Origin: an uncultured Ruminococcus sp. | GTDB lineage: Bacteria > Bacillota > Clostridia > Oscillospirales > Ruminococcaceae | Length of the DNA stretch: 8,419 bases | Assembly: GCA_947167535.1 (NCBI GenBank) | Contig: CAMVIL010000041.1 | Span: 1 to 8,419 of the forward strand | Direction: 5' to 3' | Shown here: piece after piece, positions 1 to 5,777 of the stretch | Numbering within the stretch: the stretch's first letter is position 1 | How the letters are laid out: every line of letters begins with the position of its first letter | Position numbers and translations under genes: made by a program | The notes under the pieces: model-generated | Database searches by the model: none | Seen by the model: the letters and a program-made list of their open reading frames with translations, nothing else | Told to the model about the DNA's origin: nothing

Positions 1-502
1 CTCTGATAGTGCTGAAGGTACGAGTTTTGCAGCTCTGCTTGATGGACAGAACAGCACATATTGGCATTCCGACTGGCATAATGGCAGTCAGCCTAACGGT
101 ACTCACTACCTGAAAGTGGAAATCACTGATGCCGACGTCGATGCTATTGCACTGACCTTCACGCGCCGTCCTGTAACCAACGACCACATAACCGAATGGG
201 CCGTTTATGGAACAAACAACTCTTACGAGCCGACTGATACCATTGACAAGGCTACCTGCGAACCCCTTGCCACGCTTTCAACTCCCTATGGCAACAACAC
301 AGAGACCATCACCACCAAAGCCTTCGAAACCAAGGGCTACAAGTCGCTGCTGATAAAGAAGAACTCTACGACTTCCAAGACCTTCAAGCAGCTGAAAAGC
401 GGCAAGACCTACTACTTCCGCGTGCGTTCCTTTGCTGTCATAAACAGCAACAAAAGGTATTACAGCAAATACAGCACCATTAAAAAGGTCGTATGTAAAT
501 AA
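1..502 (+). CDS. C-terminal part of a secreted protein: discoidin-like carbohydrate-binding module joined to a fibronectin-type tail (5' truncated)
   Basis: The reading frame is open from base 2 and ends at TAA 500-502, giving 166 visible residues; the true start lies before the window. The GTG at 116 is in frame but sits inside a domain and is not a start. Residues about 12-115 look like an F5/8 type C (discoidin) module: 'LLDGQNSTYWHSDWHNG', then 'HYLKVEI', an Arg-Arg strand, 'WAVYGTNN' and 'LATLSTPYG...FETKGYKSL'. Such modules bind glycans on secreted enzymes. From about residue 117 the sequence changes to the back half of a clostridial fibronectin-type module, with 'LKSGKTYYFRVRSF' and 'YYSKYSTIKKV'. 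No dockerin, sortase signal or membrane anchor follows. The catalytic or adhesive part, if any, is upstream and cannot be named. The GH5-like lipoprotein starts 13 bases later, so the two are probably co-transcribed. Domain calls are from motif recognition only. Confidence 0.75.
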   Translation, partial: SDSAEGTSFAALLDGQNSTYWHSDWHNGSQPNGTHYLKVEITDADVDAIALTFTRRPVTNDHITEWAVYGTNNSYEPTDTIDKATCEPLATLSTPYGNNTETITTKAFETKGYKSLLIKKNSTTSKTFKQLKSGKTYYFRVRSFAVINSNKRYYSKYSTIKKVVCK

Positions 503-503
503 C

Positions 504-508
504 AGGAG
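504..508 (+). promoter_or_regulatory. Ribosome binding site of the GH5-like lipoprotein gene
   Basis: AGGAG lies seven bases before the ATG at 516 and directly follows the stop of the preceding gene. It fixes the start at 516. No promoter-like or terminator-like sequence fits in the 13-base gap, which supports one transcript. Confidence 0.8.
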
Positions 509-515
509 AATATAA

Positions 516-1718
516 ATGAAGAAACTAACATCACGGGCAGCGGCGCTGCTGCTCTGTCTGGCAATGGCTGTATCGGCGGTATCCTGCGGGAGCAAGTCCG
601 AAGACAGCTCTGAGGTCAAGGCTGAGACAACTGCCGCTTCAGACGACAGCACCGATGTCATCGACTTTTACGAGCCGCCCATCGACATCGACTACGAGGG
701 CGACGGTACGGCGCAAGTCATGGTGGACGGCACGGAGTTTACCGTCTCCGGCAAGGAGCTGTGGATAAACGGCGTCAACACCCCATGGGACAGGTGGAAC
801 GACTTCGGGAACTCGGGGTTCAACTACGGGTTCTGGGAGATGCACTTCGCCGAGCTTGAAGAAGCCGGCGTCAATGCCTCACGCGTATGGATAAACTGCA
901 ACGACATGGTGGGCGTCATCCTGAACGAGGACGGCAGCTTCAAGGAAGTCACCGACAAGCACTGGCGCGATCTGGACGTACTGTTCACCATCGCGAAGAA
1001 GCACCACATCTACATCATGGCGACGCTGCTTTCCTTCGACCACTTCAAGGACTCAAACAACAACTATCAGAACTGGCGCAACATGATACAGTCCAGCGAC
1101 AATATCGACAGCTTTGTGGAAGGGTACGTCGTGCCCTTCGTGCAGAGGTACGACAGCTGCGACTACCTCTGGAGCATCGACCTGATGAACGAGCCCGACT
1201 GGGTATACGAGAATGCCGAGTGCGGCAACATCGGCTGGGAGCACATCTCCAACTACTTCGCGCGCGCCGCGGCGGGCATACACAAGAACAGCGACGTGCT
1301 TGTGACCGTCGGGTTCGGCATAATCAAGTACAACTCGGATATGTTCGAGGGCAACAAGGGCTCCGACGAGTTTTTGCAGAATCTCTCGGGGGACACCGAG
1401 TCCTACCTCGACTTTGATTCGACCCACTACTACTTCTGGCAGTTCCAGTACTTCAAGTACCCATTCAAGCGCGGGCCTGTGAAGTTCGGGCTTGAGGGCA
1501 AGAAACCTGCCGTTATCGGCGAGGTGGCGGCGAACGACTACAACGAGTCGGGGCAGACGCTGGAGCAGAAGTACGAGGACGCCCTCGGAAGCGGATGGAA
1601 CGGCGTTATGGCATGGACATCCAACGAGGTCGACGGCTGCGGCGGCATGGAATACATAGCACCCGCCGTCAAGAAAGCGGTGGAGCTTGCCGACGACAAG
1701 GTACACCCTCTGAAATAA
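516..1718 (+). CDS. GH5-like (clan GH-A) glycoside hydrolase, lipoprotein
   Basis: A 400-residue protein with a lipoprotein signal peptide: MKK, a hydrophobic run, and a lipobox A21-V-S-C24, so the mature protein should be tethered outside the membrane by Cys24. A Ser/Glu/Asp-rich linker reaches about residue 70, then a single TIM-barrel domain follows. GH5-type landmarks are in order: Arg123 in 'SRVWIN', the Asn225-Glu226 pair in 'IDLMNEPDW' (expected acid/base), His304 in 'STHYYFW', Glu336 in 'PAVIGEVA' (expected nucleophile), and Trp367 in 'GVMAWTSNE'. All the key residues are present, so it should be active. This is a retaining beta-glycosidase fold; cellulase- and mannanase-type relatives share it, and the substrate cannot be told from sequence alone. 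There is no separate binding module, but the gene just upstream carries a discoidin-like one. Codons end mostly in G or C. The comEC-like gene follows after 12 bases. Confidence 0.85.
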   Translation: MKKLTSRAAALLLCLAMAVSAVSCGSKSEDSSEVKAETTAASDDSTDVIDFYEPPIDIDYEGDGTAQVMVDGTEFTVSGKELWINGVNTPWDRWNDFGNSGFNYGFWEMHFAELEEAGVNASRVWINCNDMVGVILNEDGSFKEVTDKHWRDLDVLFTIAKKHHIYIMATLLSFDHFKDSNNNYQNWRNMIQSSDNIDSFVEGYVVPFVQRYDSCDYLWSIDLMNEPDWVYENAECGNIGWEHISNYFARAAAGIHKNSDVLVTVGFGIIKYNSDMFEGNKGSDEFLQNLSGDTESYLDFDSTHYYFWQFQYFKYPFKRGPVKFGLEGKKPAVIGEVAANDYNESGQTLEQKYEDALGSGWNGVMAWTSNEVDGCGGMEYIAPAVKKAVELADDKVHPLK

Positions 1719-1720
1719 AC

Positions 1721-1724
1721 GGAG
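1721..1724 (+). promoter_or_regulatory. Ribosome binding site of the comEC-like gene
   Basis: GGAG six bases before the ATG at 1731, within the 12-base gap after the GH5-like gene. It supports the chosen start and expression from the upstream transcript. Confidence 0.65.
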
Positions 1725-1730
1725 CTTAAA

Positions 1731-3644
1731 ATGGAAAGATCGCGGACAGTAAAACGAAAGCTATTCTGTGCAGCAGTCGGCTGGCTGTCGGGGATAGCGT
1801 TTTGCGCTCTCGCTCCTTTTCAATACGTGATCATTGCTGCTGCGGGGATATTTTTCCCTGCGGCAGCTTTTTCGCTCTTCAAAAAGCCATACCGACCTCC
1901 ACTCGCGGCCGCTGCGATAGTTTCGGCTGCGGTGATGCTCTCCGCAGCGAGAGTCGGGTGGTATGAAAAGCATATCGTGGCGCCGCTGAAGGAATGCTCG
2001 GGAAGCGAGATCGTCATGCGCGGCATCACCGACGTCAGCGACAAAAGCTTCACGCTGCGGGGCAGGGTGCAGAGCAACGGCATTATGACGACTGTCACTT
2101 TTGACAGATCCGGCTGCGATATCGCCTGCGGCGACAGTGCGGAAGTCATCTGCGAGGTCAGCACACCGCAGAAGACGCTGACCTTTGACAGCGAGGAATA
2201 CGACCGCACGTCCGGAGTTTTCCTTGAATGCAGCGGTGTGCCGGCAGTCAGGCTGCTGAACAAACCGCGCGCCCCCATCATCGGGGCGTTCAAAAGGCTG
2301 CGGGACTACTCTATCGGGAACATTCGTCAGCGGCTGCCCGATCAGGACGGCGCGTTCCTGACGGCGATACTCTGCTCCGACAAGTCGGCGCTCACCGCCG
2401 AGAGCAGTTCTGCGGTCTACCGCTCGGGGCTGGGTCATCTGTTTGCGGTGTCCGGCACTCACGTCGTGATTCTCTGCTCCTTCATCGGGATCTTCCTCGA
2501 CCTTCTGTTCTGTCCGTCGAGGGTGCGGTCAGTGGTCATGATACTTTTCTGCGTAAGCTTCATGGTGTTCTCGGGCTGCTCGCCGTCAGTGGTGCGCGCG
2601 GGGTTAATGATGTCGCTGTACGAGGCGGGCGGGCTTTTCAACCGTCAGAACGACAGCCCGACTGCACTTGGGCTTGCGGCAATACTCATCACCGCGCGGT
2701 GTCCCTACGCGATGTTTTCGCTGTCCTTCATGCTGTCATTCACGGCGGCTTTCGCCATCGGATCGGCAGCACCCGCGATCTGCAGACGCAGGATAAGCGA
2801 CCCTACCGCACGCAAAGCTGCGGCGGTCATGACGGTCAACGCTCTCACAGCGCCGATCTGCGCATGGAGATTTTCGGAGCTCTCGCTCATTGCGGCGGCT
2901 TCAAACCTCGTGATGATACCGCTTTGTTCGGTCTGCCTGTGGCTCTGCTTCCTTTATATGCTGACTGGCTGCACGCTGACTCCCCTGCTTGCCGCTGCGG
3001 GACTGGCGGCTCGGGTAATACTGAAGATCTGCACGATGATCAGCGCTTCCCGCCTGAGTTTCGCTGGAACGTATTTCCGTCCGCAGATGATCTATGTTGC
3101 CGTCATTGCGGCTGTGGTGTTCGCTGTATGTGCTCTGATCCGCGGTCGGCGAAAAACTGTGATCCTCGCCGTCGTCTCGGCATACGCGCTGCTGATGGCG
3201 GGCTGGTTTGTCTGCGACAGGCTCCCCAAGTCGGACAGCCTCACCGTCTACCCGTCGAAGTACGGATACACTGCGGTAGTCGAGCGGGGCAGCGAGGTGC
3301 TGATCTTCGACAGCGGCGGATTTTACAGCAACGCCTACGCTGCCGCACGTCTGACAGAGCGGCGGCACCCCGAGCGGGTATTTGTCTATACTCCGAAGGA
3401 CAACGAGAAAGCATACACCCGATACCGCGAGGTCATGTCGGGGATCAGCGACTTCTGCTGTCCCGCACGTCCCGAAGGTATCAACCGCAGCGGCGGTTGC
3501 GATTTCGCGAAGTTCAATGACAGAGACCTTACGGCTACGGTTCACGGCAGTAGGCTGATCTTCGACAAGAAGGGCTTCACGCTGGACGGCAGAAGATACG
3601 AATACCATAAGTTCAGCGACATCTCGACATTCTATCTGAAATAA
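1731..3644 (+). CDS. comEC: ComEC/Rec2-family DNA uptake channel with a reduced C-terminal domain
   Basis: A 637-residue polytopic membrane protein. Residues about 12-75 hold two or three hydrophobic segments. Residues about 85-175 are a soluble region resembling the N-terminal DUF4131/OB-like part of ComEC. Residues about 205-490 are the Competence domain, with the hallmark 'GLGHLFAVSGTH' (233-244) and 'SPSVVRAGLMMS' (284-295), followed by many membrane segments. In the family this forms the inner-membrane pore that brings single-stranded DNA into the cytoplasm during transformation. The tail, residues 501-637, begins like the metallo-beta-lactamase-like domain ('VLIFDSGG', 523-530) but is only about 135 residues long, and no HxHxDH metal site is visible; the corresponding place reads 'RVFVYTPKDNEKAY'. 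Full-length relatives usually run to 700-800 residues. The frame is intact, so this looks like a lineage-specific reduction rather than a frameshift. The gene ends next to a shared terminator. Confidence 0.88.
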   Translation: MERSRTVKRKLFCAAVGWLSGIAFCALAPFQYVIIAAAGIFFPAAAFSLFKKPYRPPLAAAAIVSAAVMLSAARVGWYEKHIVAPLKECSGSEIVMRGITDVSDKSFTLRGRVQSNGIMTTVTFDRSGCDIACGDSAEVICEVSTPQKTLTFDSEEYDRTSGVFLECSGVPAVRLLNKPRAPIIGAFKRLRDYSIGNIRQRLPDQDGAFLTAILCSDKSALTAESSSAVYRSGLGHLFAVSGTHVVILCSFIGIFLDLLFCPSRVRSVVMILFCVSFMVFSGCSPSVVRAGLMMSLYEAGGLFNRQNDSPTALGLAAILITARCPYAMFSLSFMLSFTAAFAIGSAAPAICRRRISDPTARKAAAVMTVNALTAPICAWRFSELSLIAAASNLVMIPLCSVCLWLCFLYMLTGCTLTPLLAAAGLAARVILKICTMISASRLSFAGTYFRPQMIYVAVIAAVVFAVCALIRGRRKTVILAVVSAYALLMAGWFVCDRLPKSDSLTVYPSKYGYTAVVERGSEVLIFDSGGFYSNAYAAARLTERRHPERVFVYTPKDNEKAYTRYREVMSGISDFCCPARPEGINRSGGCDFAKFNDRDLTATVHGSRLIFDKKGFTLDGRRYEYHKFSDISTFYLK

Positions 3645-3651
3645 GGCATAC

Positions 3652-3683
3652 AAAAAAGAGCCGGCATGACCGACTCTTTTTTT
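3652..3683. terminator. Bidirectional intrinsic terminator between convergent genes
   Basis: The left arm AAAAAAGAG-C-CGG (3652-3664) pairs with the right arm CCG-A-CTCTTTTTT (3670-3682) around a five-base loop CATGA, with one C/A mismatch. The A tract on one side and T tract on the other give a U-run on either strand. It lies 7 bases after the comEC-like stop (3644) and 13 bases beyond the permease stop (3696), as expected for ending both convergent units. Confidence 0.85.
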
Positions 3684-3695
3684 ATGTGTGTTAAA

Positions 3696-4778
3696 TTACA
3701 TACCGGTAAGACCCGAACGCTCAACACCCTCTACAAAGTACTTTTGCAGGAAGGTGTACATTATGAGCAGAGGTGTTATCGCAAGCAGACAGCCCGACTC
3801 GAGCCAAACTATGATCTGTCTTACGCTTACCGTCTGTCCGTCGAACAGCTGCTGCTGGAGTGTAGCGTCGAGGTTTTTCAGCATCAGCGCAACGGTGTTG
3901 TTCTCGGTGAAGAACGAGGACGATACGTAGAAGTCATTCCAGTACCAGACGATGGAGAAGAGGAATACGGTAAGGAACGAGGTCTTTGCGTTAGGTATCA
4001 TGATCTTTACATAGGTCTCGAAAGGTCCGCAGCCGTCGAGGTATGCGGCGTCCTCAAGCTCCTTGGGGAGTCCGCGGAAGAACTGGCGGAAGATGTAGAT
4101 AAACAGACCCGCCTTGATTCCGTTTGCGAACAGCGCAGGAAGATACATTGTAAGACCTGTGTTGATGATCGAGAGCGGCTCGCCCTTTGCGTCATACAGA
4201 GGAATGATTCCGAAGAGCTTGAAGTAAGCAAACTGTAAGTACAGAGGGATAGTCGTGATCTGAGGCGGTACGATGATCATGAGAAGAACTATCGCGAACA
4301 GAACATTTCTGCCCTTGAACTTGAATCTCGCGAAACCGTAGCCTGTGATGGAGCAGGTGATCACCTGCAATACCGACGAAACAACGTTCAGAAGGATCGT
4401 GTTGAGTACGGTATTGTGGAAGGGGTGCGCTGCATCCCAGTAGTTGAATTTCATGACCGTTGCAGTCTCATGGATGTTATTCCATGTGAAGCTCTTGGGG
4501 AGCCATACGATCGAGGGATCGTTCATCTGCTCGTTGGGTCTGAATGCCGTAGAGAGCATGAACAGCAAGGGGTACATGATTACGAAACCGAGGCCGAAGA
4601 GGATAAGTCCTCTGAAGAACGGCCATACAGCACCGATGATGCGGCGGTTTCTGTTGTAGCGTATCTGATCGGGAGTGAAGTACTTGTCAAGACCGTCCTT
4701 CTTCATTCGCGCCATTCTTGCTTTCTGCGATTTTCTGCGCTCCTTCTCAAATATTCTTTCTTCTTTTTTAGTAGCCAA
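3696..4778 (-). CDS. Carbohydrate ABC transporter permease, MalG/AraQ-like
   Basis: A 360-residue inner-membrane permease of the binding-protein-dependent transport family (MetI-like fold). A basic cytoplasmic N-terminus of about 50 residues precedes six likely membrane segments near 54-76, 123-146, 159-180, 214-232, 264-282 and 325-344. The cytoplasmic EAA loop that docks on the ATPase is clear: 'LEDAAYLDGCG' (241-251) leading to 'IMIP' (259-262). The end, 'KYFVEGVERSGLTG', is typical of sugar permeases of this class. It should pair with the MalF-like permease encoded immediately upstream. The start is a TTG at 4778, preceded by a G-rich ribosome site; the next in-frame Met (residue 22) has no such site. 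The substrate is not identifiable, although a carbohydrate is likely. The gene is last in its operon and ends at the shared terminator. Confidence 0.9.
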   Translation of the reverse strand: MATKKEERIFEKERRKSQKARMARMKKDGLDKYFTPDQIRYNRNRRIIGAVWPFFRGLILFGLGFVIMYPLLFMLSTAFRPNEQMNDPSIVWLPKSFTWNNIHETATVMKFNYWDAAHPFHNTVLNTILLNVVSSVLQVITCSITGYGFARFKFKGRNVLFAIVLLMIIVPPQITTIPLYLQFAYFKLFGIIPLYDAKGEPLSIINTGLTMYLPALFANGIKAGLFIYIFRQFFRGLPKELEDAAYLDGCGPFETYVKIMIPNAKTSFLTVFLFSIVWYWNDFYVSSSFFTENNTVALMLKNLDATLQQQLFDGQTVSVRQIIVWLESGCLLAITPLLIMYTFLQKYFVEGVERSGLTGM

Positions 4779-4784
4779 TGTGAT

Positions 4785-4794
4785 CCCCCCTTTT
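4785..4794 (-). promoter_or_regulatory. Ribosome binding site deciding a TTG start
   Basis: On the minus strand the 15-base gap between the two permease genes reads AAAAAGGGGGGATCACA before TTG. The run of six G (4785-4790) stands six bases before the TTG at 4778. It is less exact than AGGAGG but is the only candidate, and it supports the TTG start, a weak codon that may lower MalG-like output relative to its partner. Confidence 0.6.
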
Positions 4795-5777
4795 TATTCT
4801 ACTTCGTAGTAAACGAATCTGTTGATGACTGCGAGAACTACCGCGAGTATCGCGCCGACTATCGCAAAGTACGCCCATGCCATCGCAGCGGAGTATCCGT
4901 GCTCCCACTGCTTGGACTGGTTAAGTACCAGAGTCATAACGTCGTTGGAAGGATCTACGAAAGAGTCAACTATTGTATAAACGAGTGCGGAGATAAGGAT
5001 AGGGCTGATATAGGGAACGGTTATCTTCCAGAAGTATTCCCAGGAGGTAGCACCCTCCATGGAAGCCGCTTCCTTCGCGGAGTAAGGTATACCCTGCAGC
5101 GCCGAGAGGAAGAGGATTATCTGGATACCGCACTTCCATATCAGGTTCATGATATCGGAAGTAAGAGTAGAGATAACGTTCGTCAGCTTATCGCTTATGT
5201 TGTAAATGCCTAAGAAGTTGAGCAGATCATCAACGAGGTTGGTCTCGAACATTGTACTGAACTGCTCGCTTCCGCCTGCGTAACCGCCGGTGCTCATGTT
5301 ACCGTTGATGATGTCGATAACAGGACCGGTAGCGATGATAACAGGAAGGAAGAAGATCGCACGGGCAGCGGTTCTGCCCTTGAACTTCTGGTTCAGGATA
5401 ACTGCGATGAATACCGAGAACACTATGATAAGCGGGGTATTGAGCAGTGTATCCTTGATCATTGCCGTCAGAGCGGGTACATAGTACTGATCCTTTCTGA
5501 AGGCGTTATAGTAGTTTTTGAAGCCGGGGTTTGACATCTGCATACCGCCGGTAACGATCTTAGTCTGGTGGAAGGAGTAGATGAGCGACTGGATCAGCGG
5601 TGCGATAAAGAAGTATATGCTTCCCACGAACCAGAGTGCTATAAAGCCGTAGCCGTATAACTGCTTTCTTCTCTCGTAGGGGATATTCAGTCCCTTGGGC
5701 TTAGCGGCTGCTGCGGAGACTATATCCGACTGGATGTCGTTGATCTCCGGTGCCCTATTGTTAGTATTATCTGCCAT
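4794..5777 (-). CDS. Sugar ABC transporter permease, MalF/UgpA-like
   Basis: A 327-residue permease, partner of the MalG-like protein. After a soluble N-terminus of about 40 residues, membrane segments are likely near 42-62, 109-130, 139-157, 210-229, 257-275 and 297-318. The EAA loop is 'AKEAASMEGATSWEYF' (234-249) followed by 'ITVP', the contact site for the ATPase. With the usual N-in topology, the stretch at about 158-209 is outside the cell; at around 50 residues it is longer than the corresponding loop in most sugar permeases and could touch an extracellular partner. The ATG at 5777 overlaps the TGA of the DUF5696 gene (TGATG), so translation is probably coupled. The stop is 15 bases before the MalG-like start. 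The transported substrate is not known from sequence; oligosaccharide import is the family expectation. Confidence 0.9.
   Translation of the reverse strand: MADNTNNRAPEINDIQSDIVSAAAAKPKGLNIPYERRKQLYGYGFIALWFVGSIYFFIAPLIQSLIYSFHQTKIVTGGMQMSNPGFKNYYNAFRKDQYYVPALTAMIKDTLLNTPLIIVFSVFIAVILNQKFKGRTAARAIFFLPVIIATGPVIDIINGNMSTGGYAGGSEQFSTMFETNLVDDLLNFLGIYNISDKLTNVISTLTSDIMNLIWKCGIQIILFLSALQGIPYSAKEAASMEGATSWEYFWKITVPYISPILISALVYTIVDSFVDPSNDVMTLVLNQSKQWEHGYSAAMAWAYFAIVGAILAVVLAVINRFVYYEVE

Noticed and set aside
116..502. GTG at 116 as the start of a small separate gene
   Set aside because: The frame is open to the window edge and the upstream residues complete the discoidin-like module, so this is the end of a longer gene.
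1053..1706. 217-codon minus-strand frame opposite the GH5-like gene
   Set aside because: It is antisense to a conserved enzyme, of odd Val/His-rich composition, with no start signals.
2228..3520. 430-codon plus-strand frame inside comEC
   Set aside because: It is an out-of-frame shadow rich in Arg, His and Cys, while the comEC frame carries the hallmark motifs.
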